This document shows, piece by piece, positions 32,929 through 41,769 of a stretch of 64,000 nt of DNA. Made by a program: the position numbers and the translations under genes. The DNA lies in NCBI GenBank assembly GCA_910584845.1, contig CAJUDH010000010.1, positions 1-64,000 of the forward strand. The letters run 5' to 3'. The DNA comes from an uncultured Lachnospiraceae bacterium (GTDB lineage: Bacteria > Bacillota > Clostridia > Lachnospirales > Lachnospiraceae). Every line of letters starts with the position of its first letter. Position 1 is the first letter of the stretch. The notes under the pieces were generated by a model. That model saw only the letters and a list, made by a program, of their open reading frames with translations, did not search any database and was not told the origin of the DNA.

Positions 32929-33798
32929 GTGGACAAAAAATTATGGATGGCTATGGCGCTGGCGGCCGGCGCGGCCGGGGGCCTCGCCAGGTCGAAGTAT
33001 GAACGGGGCTGCCTGACGGTAGAAGAGGCCCACATCTGGTCGCAAAAGGTAAGGAAGCCCAGGACGCTGGTGTTCCTCACCGATTTACACGACAAAGAAT
33101 TTGGCGAAGGGAATGTACGCCTTTTGGAAGAGGTACGGCGGGTGCGGCCGGATATGGCGCTAATCGGCGGGGATACCATGGTGGCGAAGGAAGGGCGGGC
33201 CAGGCTGGAGGTGACCGGGAGGCTGCTGGCCGGTTTGACGGGCATATGCCCGGTTTATTATGGGAACGGAAACCATGAACAGCGCCTACAGCGGAAAAAA
33301 GAGGTATACGGCAGCTTATATGAGGACTTCCGCCGGCTGCTGCGCCGGTATGGGGCCGTGTATTTGTCGGATTCTTTTGCGGATGTGGACGAAGATATCC
33401 GTATCAGCGGACTGAATATTGAAAATAGCTTTTATTTTGATTTATTTCCGGCAAAAATGAAACCGGAATATGTGCAGATGCATTTGGGGCAGGCCAGCCA
33501 GGGGCGTTTCCAGATTTTGCTGGCCCATTCCCCTTTGTTCCTGGACGCCTATGCGGGGTGGGGGGCAGACCTTGCCCTGGCAGGCCATTTCCATGGAGGC
33601 ACGGTACGGATCCCCGGCCTTGGCGGGGTAATGACGCCCCAATACCAGTTTTTCGTCCCTTACTGTGCAGGGACTTTTGAAAAAGAAGGGTGCCATATGA
33701 TAGTGGGGCGGGGGCTGGGGACACACTCCATCAACATACGGTTTTGCAATAAGCCCCAATTAGTTGTAGTAAAGCTGTGGCCCCAGCAGGGCCGTTAA
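32929..33798 (+). CDS. Calcineurin-like metallophosphoesterase, membrane-anchored
   Basis: 289 residues from a GTG at 32929 with GGGAGG five bases upstream. A short N-terminal hydrophobic segment (LWMAMALAAGAAGGLA) may anchor it. The metal motifs follow: FLTDLHDKEFG (DxH), IGGDTM (GD), YGNGNHEQR (GNHE) and GHFHGGTVRIPGLG (GHxH). This is the YkuE/YaeI-like branch, often active on lipid or nucleotide phosphates. Substrate unknown. A terminator follows at once. Confidence 0.85.
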   Translation: MDKKLWMAMALAAGAAGGLARSKYERGCLTVEEAHIWSQKVRKPRTLVFLTDLHDKEFGEGNVRLLEEVRRVRPDMALIGGDTMVAKEGRARLEVTGRLLAGLTGICPVYYGNGNHEQRLQRKKEVYGSLYEDFRRLLRRYGAVYLSDSFADVDEDIRISGLNIENSFYFDLFPAKMKPEYVQMHLGQASQGRFQILLAHSPLFLDAYAGWGADLALAGHFHGGTVRIPGLGGVMTPQYQFFVPYCAGTFEKEGCHMIVGRGLGTHSINIRFCNKPQLVVVKLWPQQGR

Positions 33799-33808
33799 GA
33801 CGGAAGGC

Positions 33809-33853
33809 CTGCCGCAAAATACCGGGTTCACCGGATTTTGCGGCAGCTTTTTA
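33809..33853 (+). terminator. Terminator after the phosphoesterase gene
   Basis: CTGCCGCAAAAT (33809-33820) and ATTTTGCGGCAG (33835-33846) are perfect 12-bp arms, followed by CTTTTT. Confidence 0.85.
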
Positions 33854-33939
33854 CTGTGAAAAGGGTTTTTGCAGCAGGCCGTGCACAGGCGGCGGCAGGG
33901 CAGGGTTAAGGCCCGGTCAGCCGGTCCTTTGGTTCGTTG

Positions 33940-33968
33940 TTTACAGGCCGGGGATTTTTTGCTATACT
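33940..33968 (+). promoter_or_regulatory. Promoter of scpA-scpB
   Basis: TTTACA (33940-33945), 17 bases, TATACT (33963-33968), with a TGC extended -10. Confidence 0.6.
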
Positions 33969-34072
33969 GTAAAAATAGTTTTCGGGCAGGCGGGCCCCAA
34001 AAGGCAGCTGCCATAGGCCCGGCCCGCCCGGTGGTGAAAAGGGCGGCTACATAAACATAAGGCGGGGGGAAT

Positions 34073-34867
34073 ATGGCAATCTCTTTTGTTTTGGAGAAAT
34101 TTGAAGGTCCGTTGGATTTACTGCTGCATCTAATTGAAAAAAACAAGGTGGATATTTATGATATCCCCATTGTGGAAATCACCCGGCAGTATTTGGATTA
34201 TGTCAATGGGATGGAAAAAGAGGATTTAAATATTGTCAGCGATTTCCTGGTAATGGCTGCTACTTTACTGGACATTAAATCCCGGATGCTGCTTCCGGTG
34301 GAGGCCGATGAAGGCGGGGAAGAGGAAGACCCCCGGGCAGAGCTGGTGGCGCGCCTTTTAGAATATAAACGGTACAAGGCCATGGCACGGGAATTGATGG
34401 ACATGGAGCTGGTAGCCCAAGGGCTTTTGTTTAAAAAGCCCACTATCCCCAGGGAAGTTGCAAAATATGAGCCCCCCGTTGATTTGGACAAATTGCTGGA
34501 CGGGCTGACCTTGGCGAATTTGCAACGGATTTTTGAATCTGTGGTCAAACGGCAGCAGGATAAAGTAGACCCTATCCGCAGCAATTTTGGCACCATTAAG
34601 AAAGAGCCGGTGAGTTTGGAAGCCAGGATCCTGGATGTAATGGACTTTGCCAGGCGGAAGCGTAAATTTAGTTTCCGGCAAATGCTGGAGCGGCAGGGGG
34701 ACAAGGTGGAAACCGTAATTACGTTCCTGGCCGTTTTGGAACTAATGAAAATCGGGAAGATCACCCTGACCCAGGAACATACGTTTGACGACATGGATAT
34801 TGAAATCTTGGAGGAAGAAGGGCAGGAGACAGAGCTACAGCTGGATTTAGACGGTTTGGAAGGGTAG
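34073..34867 (+). CDS. scpA: Segregation and condensation protein A
   Basis: 264 residues. Kleisin of the SMC condensin: N-terminal FEGPLDLLLHLIEKNKVDIY, VMAATLLDIKSRMLLPV, and a C-terminal winged-helix part that contacts the SMC head. Length is normal. scpB starts seven bases after its stop. Confidence 0.93.
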   Translation: MAISFVLEKFEGPLDLLLHLIEKNKVDIYDIPIVEITRQYLDYVNGMEKEDLNIVSDFLVMAATLLDIKSRMLLPVEADEGGEEEDPRAELVARLLEYKRYKAMARELMDMELVAQGLLFKKPTIPREVAKYEPPVDLDKLLDGLTLANLQRIFESVVKRQQDKVDPIRSNFGTIKKEPVSLEARILDVMDFARRKRKFSFRQMLERQGDKVETVITFLAVLELMKIGKITLTQEHTFDDMDIEILEEEGQETELQLDLDGLEG

Positions 34868-34874
34868 GTTAGGC

Positions 34875-35735
34875 ATGGGCGACAGGCGGGAAGAGGAAAA
34901 CCGGAATTGGGCACAGGAGGAAGGATGGGACGGAAAAGGGGACGAGGCCCAATGGCAGCAGCTGACGCTGGAGGACGGGCAACCGGAAGGCAGGCAACCG
35001 GAAGGCAGGCAACCGGAAGGCAGGCAACCGGAAGATAGGCAGCCGGAAGGCAGGCAACCAGAAGGTAAGCAACCGGAAGATAGGCAGCCGGAAGAAGGGC
35101 AGCAAGAAAAGGAAGGGCCTTTGCAAGGGGGGTATCCAGAAAGCGATTGGGAGGCTATTGTGGAAGCCGTGCTTTTTACCATGGGCAATTCCGTGGAGAT
35201 CCGGCAGTTGGCGGCCGCCATTGGCCAAAGCGAACGGGTGGCCAGGCGGGTGGTGGAAAGCTTGCAGAGGCGGTATGAAGAAGAAAACCGGGGCATGCAG
35301 GTCATTGGTTTGGACGATTCTTTTCAGATGTGTACAAAAGGGAAATTCTATGAGAACTTGATCCGGGTGGCTTCGGCGCCCAAAAAGCATGCCCTCACCG
35401 AGGTCGTGCTGGAAACTTTGTCCATTATTGCTTACAAACAGCCGGTGACCAAAATTGAAATTTCCAAAATCCGGGGAGTTTCCTCGGACCATGCGGTGAA
35501 CCGTCTGGTGGAATATGGGCTGGTTTACGAGGCCGGCCGGTTAGACGCCCCCGGCCGGCCGGCGCTGTTTGCCACCACGGAAGAATTCCTGCGGCGGTTT
35601 GGCGTAGGCTCTGCTTCGGATTTGCCCAGTATGGGCCCGGAGCAGGAGGAAGAGATTATCCAGGAAGTAGAAGCGGAGCTGCAGATGAGGCTTAAGGAAA
35701 ATGGGGACGACATCCTGGCAGCCGGTGAAACATAA
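34875..35735 (+). CDS. scpB: Segregation and condensation protein B with repeat-bearing N-terminal extension
   Basis: 286 residues. The ScpB core (two winged helices) begins around residue 90: WEAIVEAVLFTMGNSVEIRQ, then ALTEVVLETLSIIAYKQPVT and ISKIRGVSSDHAVNRLVEYG. It binds ScpA in the condensin complex. The ~85 residues before the core are unusual: an acidic, Gln-rich stretch with eight copies of a (G/R/K)QPE(G/D/E) pentapeptide at ~35-74, encoded by 15-bp tandem repeats. Most ScpB proteins start almost directly at the core. The true start could be later, but the only good ribosome binding site is before 34875. Confidence 0.9.
   Translation: MGDRREEENRNWAQEEGWDGKGDEAQWQQLTLEDGQPEGRQPEGRQPEGRQPEDRQPEGRQPEGKQPEDRQPEEGQQEKEGPLQGGYPESDWEAIVEAVLFTMGNSVEIRQLAAAIGQSERVARRVVESLQRRYEEENRGMQVIGLDDSFQMCTKGKFYENLIRVASAPKKHALTEVVLETLSIIAYKQPVTKIEISKIRGVSSDHAVNRLVEYGLVYEAGRLDAPGRPALFATTEEFLRRFGVGSASDLPSMGPEQEEEIIQEVEAELQMRLKENGDDILAAGET
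34977..35096 (+). repeat. 15-bp tandem repeat (8 units) inside scpB
   Basis: Units of the form AGGCAACCGGAAGGC, the first three nearly identical and the later ones with single changes. They keep the reading frame, so copy-number changes would only lengthen or shorten the ScpB N-terminal tail. Confidence 0.85.
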
Positions 35736-35793
35736 CCGATAGATGGGGGGCAGCCGGGCGGATGCGGCCAGTCTCCATAAGGTTTGTTTTGCC

Positions 35794-35822
35794 TTGACGA
35801 GATTTGCATAACATGGTACAAT
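35794..35822 (+). promoter_or_regulatory. Promoter of dut
   Basis: TTGACG (35794-35799), 17 bases, TACAAT (35817-35822). The -10 sits in the loop of the palindrome at 35807-35834. Confidence 0.65.
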
Positions 35823-35834
35823 TTCCATGTTATG
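35807..35834. promoter_or_regulatory. Perfect 10-bp palindrome over the dut -10
   Basis: CATAACATGG (35807-35816) and CCATGTTATG (35825-35834) enclose TACAATTT. A repressor bound here would block the promoter. It matches neither the LexA nor the NrdR consensus. Confidence 0.6.
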
Positions 35835-35874
35835 GTATATTTTCCTTATTTAATATAACAAAAAGGGGAAGGCC

Positions 35875-36309
35875 ATGGTAAAAATACGGATTAAATATTA
35901 TTCGGGGCAGACGGAAAAATTGGCCTATGTGGCGGGGAAATCCGATTGGATCGACCTGCGCGCCGCAGAGGATGTGGAATTAAAAAAAGGAGAATTCCGG
36001 CTGATCCCCCTGGGGGTTGCTATGGAACTGCCCAAAGGGTATGAAGCCCATATTGTCCCCAGAAGCAGTACTTATAAGAACTTTGGAATCATCCAGACAA
36101 ACCATATGGGCATTGTAGATGAAAGTTATTGTGGGGACAATGACCAATGGTTTTTTCCAGCTTATGCGTTGCGGGATACCCGGATTAGCGCCGGGGAGCG
36201 GATTTGCCAGTTCCGTATTATGGAACATCAGCCGGAAATTTGCTTTGAAGAAACAAAGAGTCTGGGGCATGAAGACCGGGGAGGAATGGGAAGCACCGGC
36301 AGAAAGTGA
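35875..36309 (+). CDS. dut: dUTP diphosphatase
   Basis: 144 residues. All five trimeric dUTPase motifs are visible: DLRAAE, PRSSTYKNFG, GIVDESYCGDNDQW, ERICQFRI and the C-terminal RGGMGSTG arm. It turns dUTP into dUMP and pyrophosphate, keeping uracil out of DNA and feeding dTMP synthesis. The downstream TPR gene begins ten bases after its stop and may be co-transcribed. Confidence 0.93.
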   Translation: MVKIRIKYYSGQTEKLAYVAGKSDWIDLRAAEDVELKKGEFRLIPLGVAMELPKGYEAHIVPRSSTYKNFGIIQTNHMGIVDESYCGDNDQWFFPAYALRDTRISAGERICQFRIMEHQPEICFEETKSLGHEDRGGMGSTGRK

Positions 36310-36318
36310 TGGAGAAAT

Positions 36319-37611
36319 GTGAGCGGGTACGGAGGATATGACGGGGGAAACAAACGGGGCACCGGGCAAAGGCCCACAGGATTGAACCGAGAGGCAATGC
36401 CGGCCAGGCGCAGCCCGGGGCGGACGCCGGCCGGGGGCGGGCAAAAGCAGGGGAATATCCAAAGGAAGAATACGGGGACGGTAATTGGCTACGACCAGAT
36501 AAGGAGCGGCTCCAGGCGGGACCGGGCAGGGGCCGAGCAGGCCAGGCGCCAAAAGGATGTGGCTGCCGGGCAGGCCCAGGTGGAAGCAAGGAGGCGTTCT
36601 TTGGAAAATACCGCCGGCCGGCAGCCGGCAGCCGGTAAAGGCAGCCCGTCCGGCAGCCGCCGTACCCACAGGCCTTCCGGCCGGGAGGAGCTCCGGTATG
36701 GGGGCATGCAAGACCGGGCCAGGGCACGCGCCCGGGCCCGGAAACGTAAATGGCGCAGGCAAAGGCGGATGCTGTTTGGCGGGGTTTTCCTGTTGGTTTT
36801 GCTTTTTGCAGGCGTAGGCATATACAAGACGGTACGCCACCGCCAAATCGAAAAGGAAAAGCAGGGGTTTTTGGAGGAAGGTATCCTGGCAATGGACGGG
36901 GGCAATTATGAGGAAGCCATAGTCAAACTGGACAGCGCGCTCCAATGGTCAAAAGAAACCGTGGGGGCGTTTGAGAAAGACGTGCTGATGAACCGGGCTG
37001 AGGCAGAGTACCGGCTACAGGATTATGATGCCGCCATGCATACTTATGAACTATTGCGGGAAAATGATAAAGAGAATGAGGATTACAAAATGGGCGTAGC
37101 CGCCTGTTTGTTGGCTAAAGGGGATATAGAAGGGGCGCTGGCTTTGGGCGTGGCAGACGGATATGCATATAATTGTATGGCCGTAAAACAGATGGAGGCC
37201 AAAGAATACGACCTTGCCCTGGAAACCATTGAAAAAGGCCTGGCATGCGGCAGCGGGGAGGCGCTACGGCTGCTGTCATACAACCAGGCGGTAGCATGGG
37301 AAAACAAAGGCTATTTTGGAAAGGCGCTGGAGCTATATGAGGCATACGAGGCACAGTACGGTTCCCAGGCGGGCCCTGAGCTGGAAAGCGCAAAAAGGGA
37401 GATCCAGTTTTTAAAAACCCGCCAGGGCAGCACAGCCGGGGCAGAAACCGGCGGCGCCACGGAAGGAAGCCCGAATGGGGAGCCGGCCTCTTTGGAAAAT
37501 GAGGCCGGCGGCGCAGGCCAGGGCACGGAAGGGGGCGGCCAGGGGCAGCCAAGCGAAGCCCAAAGGCCGGGAGAGCCCCAGGAGACAGCGCAGGCGGGGC
37601 AGGCCGCATAG
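36319..37611 (+). CDS. TPR-repeat membrane protein with long basic N-terminus
   Basis: 430 residues from a GTG at 36319, with GGAG upstream. Residues 1-150 are Gly/Arg/Gln-rich and disordered, ending in a strongly basic stretch (RARARARARKRKWRRQRR). One membrane helix follows at ~152-170 (MLFGGVFLLVLLFAGVGIYK). TPR-like helical pairs cover ~180-355 (GNYEEAIVKLDSALQWS, YDLALETIEKGLACG, KALELYEAYEAQYG). The tail is Gly/Glu/Pro-rich. The basic side is cytoplasmic and the TPR side is outside. A scaffold role is likely; partners unknown. Confidence 0.75.
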   Translation: MSGYGGYDGGNKRGTGQRPTGLNREAMPARRSPGRTPAGGGQKQGNIQRKNTGTVIGYDQIRSGSRRDRAGAEQARRQKDVAAGQAQVEARRRSLENTAGRQPAAGKGSPSGSRRTHRPSGREELRYGGMQDRARARARARKRKWRRQRRMLFGGVFLLVLLFAGVGIYKTVRHRQIEKEKQGFLEEGILAMDGGNYEEAIVKLDSALQWSKETVGAFEKDVLMNRAEAEYRLQDYDAAMHTYELLRENDKENEDYKMGVAACLLAKGDIEGALALGVADGYAYNCMAVKQMEAKEYDLALETIEKGLACGSGEALRLLSYNQAVAWENKGYFGKALELYEAYEAQYGSQAGPELESAKREIQFLKTRQGSTAGAETGGATEGSPNGEPASLENEAGGAGQGTEGGGQGQPSEAQRPGEPQETAQAGQAA

Positions 37612-37639
37612 GCGCCGGGAAAAATTGACAGGAGCGAGA

Positions 37640-38899
37640 ATGGCAGAATTAATAGAGTTGAAAGACGTGGAAGAACGGGTTATTTTAATCGGGGTGGAAA
37701 CCGGGGCAGGAAACGAGGCCGCCGCTTCTTTAGACGAATTGGAAGAACTGGTGGATACGGCGGGGGCGGTGACCGTGGACAAGATCCTCCAGAACCGGGA
37801 AAACATCCATCCCGCCACTTATTTGGGCAAAGGGAAAATCGACGAAGTAAAGGAACGGGCCTGGGAGCTGAACGCCACCGGCGTGGTCTGTGACGACGAG
37901 CTTTCGCCGGCACAGCTGCGCAACCTGGAGGATGCGCTGGAAACGAAGGTTATGGACCGGACCATGGTGATCCTGGATATTTTTGCTTCCCGGGCTATTA
38001 CCAGCGAGGGGAAGATACAAGTGGAGCTGGCCCAGCTGCGGTACCGGTCGGCCCGCCTGGTGGGCATGCGCAATTCCCTTTCCCGCCTGGGTGGCGGTAT
38101 CGGCACCCGGGGGCCCGGCGAGAAGAAGCTGGAGATGGACCGGCGCCTGATCCATGAGCGGATCGGCCAGCTGAAGGCGGAGCTGGAGGAAGTGAAGCGC
38201 CACAGGGATGTGCTCCGGCGGCAACGGGAACGCGCCCATACGCCGGTTGCCGCTATTGTGGGCTACACCAACGCCGGAAAGTCCACATTGCTCAACCGGC
38301 TGACCAATGCCGGGATTTTGGCGGAGGATAAGCTGTTTGCCACCCTGGATCCGACGACCCGGGGGCTGGAGCTGGACAGTGGGCAAAAGGTCCTTTTGAC
38401 CGATACGGTAGGGTTTATCCGCAAGCTGCCCCACCATTTGGTAGAAGCCTTTAAAAGTACGTTGGAAGAGGCAAAATACAGCGACATTATCTTACATGTG
38501 GTGGATTGCTCCAACCCGCAGATGGATATGCAGATGCATGTGGTCTATGATACGTTGCGGGATTTGGAAGTGGGGGATAAAGTCGTCGTCACGGTGTTCA
38601 ACAAAATTGACCAGTTGACAGGCAGCCAATTGCCCCGGGATGTCCGTTCCGACTATCAGGTACGGATTTCGGCCAAAACCGGGGAAGGGATCGAACAGCT
38701 GCAAAAGACCTTGGAAATTATCTTACGGAATCAAAATGTTTATCTGGAACACCTGTTTTCTTATTCGGAGGCAGGAAAGATCCAGAACATACGCCAATAC
38801 GGGGAACTGCTGGAAGAGGAATACCAGGAGGGCGGCATTGCCGTGAAAGCCTATGTGCCGGCGGAGCTGTTCGCCACGCTGCTGGGAAAAGGCAGGTAG
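37640..38899 (+). CDS. hflX: Ribosome-associated GTPase HflX
   Basis: 419 residues from the ATG at 37640, behind ACAGGAGCG. An N-terminal nucleotide-binding-like domain carries VDKILQNRENIHPATYLGKG. A coiled-coil linker (ERIGQLKAELEEVKRHRDVL) is followed by the G domain: GYTNAGKSTLLN, LDPTTRG, DTVGFI and NKID. HflX splits or rescues stalled ribosomes. A longer in-frame extension overlapping the TPR gene lacks a ribosome binding site. Confidence 0.93.
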   Translation: MAELIELKDVEERVILIGVETGAGNEAAASLDELEELVDTAGAVTVDKILQNRENIHPATYLGKGKIDEVKERAWELNATGVVCDDELSPAQLRNLEDALETKVMDRTMVILDIFASRAITSEGKIQVELAQLRYRSARLVGMRNSLSRLGGGIGTRGPGEKKLEMDRRLIHERIGQLKAELEEVKRHRDVLRRQRERAHTPVAAIVGYTNAGKSTLLNRLTNAGILAEDKLFATLDPTTRGLELDSGQKVLLTDTVGFIRKLPHHLVEAFKSTLEEAKYSDIILHVVDCSNPQMDMQMHVVYDTLRDLEVGDKVVVTVFNKIDQLTGSQLPRDVRSDYQVRISAKTGEGIEQLQKTLEIILRNQNVYLEHLFSYSEAGKIQNIRQYGELLEEEYQEGGIAVKAYVPAELFATLLGKGR

Positions 38900-39037
38900 A
38901 AGGTAAAAAAGAAGGGATGGTTGTTTCACTGCCATGTCGGACGGGAAAAGGGCCGATATGGCAGTTTTTGTATTATAGGGACGCCCCTATGATACAAAAA
39001 CTGGCCAAAAGGGCCGGATACGGAAGATTTATAATAT

Positions 39038-39745
39038 TTAGGCAACCCCGGCGATATGGTTTAACATATTGGTCATGGCCTCGCCAGGGCTTTGGTTGCG
39101 GATGGAATCCAGAATGGCGTGATGCATGGAGGCCATTTGGTCCAGGGTATCCACCAGGGAAGAAAGGTTAGAAAAATCTTCCCTGGTCTGTGTCTCGCAG
39201 GCTTCCGCAATAGCAGCCATGCAGGTGATCATCAAAGGGTTGTGGGTGTAGGCGGCAATGGCCTCATGGAAATTCCGGTCCAAGAGGGCGATCCGGTCAT
39301 AATTGCCGTTGAGCCGGGCTTCCACCAGTTCGTCATGGATCTTCCTCAGTTGTCTGACTTCATCGGGGGTAGCCCGCTCGGCAGCTAAGGCGGCAGTCTG
39401 GCCTTCCAACATTAGCCGGAATTCCAGAAAATCTTCCCCGCTGGCCCCACGGATTACCGCCTTTAGGGGGGTGGCTTCCAATATGGTGGAGTAGCTGTTG
39501 ACGATGGTACCCCGTTTGGTCCGGGTCACGTAGCCGGACAGTTCCAGGGCCTTGTAAGCTTCCCGTATGGTGCTGCGGCCGATAGCCAACTGTTCACATA
39601 AGACGGCCTCATTGGGAAACACATAACCCTCAGGGATATCCCCGTTTTGGATGAGCATACTGATTTTTTCATATACCATGTCAGACATGTTTTTCTGTGA
39701 ACGTACGCTTAACAGACTTTGAAGTTGGTTCAGTGGATTAGACAT
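39038..39745 (-). CDS. GntR family (FadR/VanR type) regulator
   Basis: 235 residues from the ATG at 39745; the ATG at 39781 has no ribosome binding site. N-terminal winged helix: FPNEAVLCEQLAIGRSTIRE and LELSGYVTRTKRGT. C-terminal FCD helical domain with FHEAIAAYTHNPLM for metal or acid binding. FCD regulators usually sense organic acids or sugar acids. Target genes are not evident next to it; it may control itself. Confidence 0.87.
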   Translation of the reverse strand: MSNPLNQLQSLLSVRSQKNMSDMVYEKISMLIQNGDIPEGYVFPNEAVLCEQLAIGRSTIREAYKALELSGYVTRTKRGTIVNSYSTILEATPLKAVIRGASGEDFLEFRLMLEGQTAALAAERATPDEVRQLRKIHDELVEARLNGNYDRIALLDRNFHEAIAAYTHNPLMITCMAAIAEACETQTREDFSNLSSLVDTLDQMASMHHAILDSIRNQSPGEAMTNMLNHIAGVA

Positions 39746-39790
39746 AAGATGAGTGCCTTCTTTCTGCTTATGTGTTGTCATACATGATAC

Positions 39791-39819
39791 ATTATAATAT
39801 GGCCCTACTTGTTTGTCAA
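39791..39819 (-). promoter_or_regulatory. Promoter of the GntR gene
   Basis: On the minus strand TTGACA, 17 bases, TATAAT: both boxes are perfect matches to the sigma-A consensus. Confidence 0.8.
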
Positions 39820-39826
39820 AGGCTTT

Positions 39827-41101
39827 TTATCCATATAGTTCGCCAATTCCCGACACGCCAACATAGATATGGGAAATTTTGTACCAGGTGGGGAAATCAA
39901 TAACCCCGGTTACGGGAAGCCCGAAGACAGACTGGAATTCCTTTACCGCGGCGGCTGTGGCCGGCCCATAGATGCCGTCGGCATTGACGCGGGGGATGGC
40001 CGTGTAGACAGAGGCGACGGCATCTAATTGTTCCTGGACCTGCTGGACTTTCTGGCCGGAGGTCCCCAGGTTTAAGTTGTATCCCGGCCAGGATGAAGGG
40101 ATGCCGGAAATTTCTTCCGCTGTGTTAATATACATGTCATCCCCATAAAAGCTCCGGAGGATGTCGATGGGGTTGTATCCTTGTTCCCCCAGCTCGCAGG
40201 AGCCCCATTGGGTCATCCATCCCCGGTGGAGGCACTGGACCTGCCGCCCGTCGCAATATTGGGTTAAAATAGGCTGCTTCACTTCGGGGCGGGATAGGTA
40301 ATTGTCAAAAATTTCGTCTACTATAAGGGAAATGCTCTCATAAATGTTTCTCCCATAAATCCATTTATGGTCAAAAGCGGTGGACGAGGTAATGGTAAAA
40401 TCATATCCCCGGTTCCGGTAATGTTCCGTATATACCCGGTTCAGGGTAAAGCTCATAATAGCCAGCACATTGGCCGTAATGGTCGACTGGGGCCATGTGG
40501 CGTAGATTTCGCTGGATGCCACGTTTTTGATGTAATTGCGGTAAGGGACATAGTAATTTTTGGCTGTGGCGTCCGAGGGTACACCGTCATGGACGACTAT
40601 AGTCTGGGGCACCACCACCCGGCTTAGGACAATCTCCCCGCTTTCCCCCACCGGCTGGATTTCCGGCTCCGCAATTTTGGGCGGATAATTCCCATATAAC
40701 GTATGGTCAGGGATCACAATGGGGTTTTCCGTGGGTGCCGGGTCATCTTCCGGCTCTAGCCGTACCGGCTGTATCGCCGTAACCTGGGGCAAAATTTCCG
40801 TGCCCGAAATATATGCTGTCTTAAACCCGGGGGCGGAGACTTGCAGGTTGTATTCGGAATAAGGGCGTTGCTCCACCGGATTGAGGCTGTATTCCAACGG
40901 AGGGGCAGACAAAGCCACTTCTTCGGTCTGCCCGGAATTGTTGGTGGTTACCTCCTCTAAAGTATTGCCTGCCTCGCCTGTAACGGAAATGGACACCGTG
41001 GCGTTTTTGACCGGAAAATTATTTTGGATATTCACCACGTTGACCTGCAAGAACCCTTGAGAAGATGGTTCGGCAGCAGTTGTTGACATATTTTTTCTCA
41101 T
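39827..41101 (-). CDS. Peptidoglycan-binding protein with SpoIID-like middle domain
   Basis: 424 residues, ATG behind GAGGGG. An N-terminal beta domain of the carboxypeptidase-regulatory type (~15-110: FLQVNVVNIQNNFPVKNATV) is followed by a middle part recalling SpoIID or spore-lytic proteins (NVLAIMSFTLNRVYTEHYRN, then FDHKWIYGRNIYESISLIVD). The C-terminal PG_binding_1 repeat begins at ~350 (LGTSGQKVQQVQEQLDAVAS and DGIYGPATAAAVKEFQSVFG). There is no classical signal peptide, so it could be a spore-coat or mother-cell protein. The exact activity is not established from the sequence. Confidence 0.75.
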   Translation of the reverse strand: MRKNMSTTAAEPSSQGFLQVNVVNIQNNFPVKNATVSISVTGEAGNTLEEVTTNNSGQTEEVALSAPPLEYSLNPVEQRPYSEYNLQVSAPGFKTAYISGTEILPQVTAIQPVRLEPEDDPAPTENPIVIPDHTLYGNYPPKIAEPEIQPVGESGEIVLSRVVVPQTIVVHDGVPSDATAKNYYVPYRNYIKNVASSEIYATWPQSTITANVLAIMSFTLNRVYTEHYRNRGYDFTITSSTAFDHKWIYGRNIYESISLIVDEIFDNYLSRPEVKQPILTQYCDGRQVQCLHRGWMTQWGSCELGEQGYNPIDILRSFYGDDMYINTAEEISGIPSSWPGYNLNLGTSGQKVQQVQEQLDAVASVYTAIPRVNADGIYGPATAAAVKEFQSVFGLPVTGVIDFPTWYKISHIYVGVSGIGELYG

Positions 41102-41286
41102 AAACCCCTCGATTAAACCTATTCAGAACAATATATGCAACAGTGAGGATACTATTTCCATTATCCATACCTTCCTTAACGAAGGCGTGCACGCTAAAAC
41201 CACAATAGGCTGCCCATATAGGGAAATCCCTAATTGGCCATACATCCGGTATGTTTGGGGCTACCGGCTAAATTGAAAAGAATTGC

Positions 41287-41315
41287 TTGAAATACCAGAA
41301 TAAATCGAGTATAAT
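41287..41315 (+). promoter_or_regulatory. Promoter of the carA-carB locus
   Basis: TTGAAA (41287-41292), 17 bases, TATAAT (41310-41315). The promoter looks intact although the genes behind it are damaged. Confidence 0.7.
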
Positions 41316-41385
41316 CTTATCAATTTGGGCTTAAATCCAAAGTCAACCAAAAACAATGGACTAAGAAAGGATTGGATTCCCGCCT

Positions 41386-41769
41386 ATGAAAGCATTTCTC
41401 ATTTTGGAGGACGGAACTGTGTTTGAAGGGGCCGGCATAGGCTCTGCCAAAGAAGTAATCAGCGAAATCGTGTTCAACACGTCCATGACCGGATATCTGG
41501 AAATACTCACCGACCCTTCTTATGCCGGGCAGGCCGTAGTGATGACCTACCCCCTGATTGGCAACTACGGAGTCTGCCCGGAAGATGCAGAATCGGGCCG
41601 GCCTTGGCTTAGTGGCCTTATTGTCCGTGAACTGTCCAGGATCCCAAGCAATTTTCGAAGCGAGGAAACGATTCAGCATTTCTTACAACGCTATGATATT
41701 CCCGGTATCAGCGGTATTGATACAAGAGCCCTCACCAAAATGAAGAAGGGGTCCAGGTGGTGCTGTTAA
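41386..41769 (+). pseudogene. carA: carA, carbamoyl-phosphate synthase small subunit, truncated by deletion
   Basis: The first ~118 residues are a good CarA N-terminal domain (FLILEDGTVFEGAGIG, FNTSMTGYLEILTDPSYAGQ, and GISGIDTRALTK). A normal CarA has about 360 residues; the whole glutaminase domain with its catalytic cysteine is missing. At about 41738-41745 the sequence changes to the inside of carB in another frame, so the frame ends after a few foreign codons (MKKGSRWCC). This subunit cannot hydrolyse glutamine. Confidence 0.88.

Noticed and set aside
34977..35096. Regular 15-bp repeats, considered as a CRISPR array
   Set aside because: Repeats are contiguous without spacers, keep one reading frame and lie inside scpB.
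34869..35492. Minus-strand open frame with a leucine/phenylalanine/proline repeat opposite scpB
   Set aside because: The repeat is the reverse reading of the QPE repeat of ScpB; no independent coding signs.
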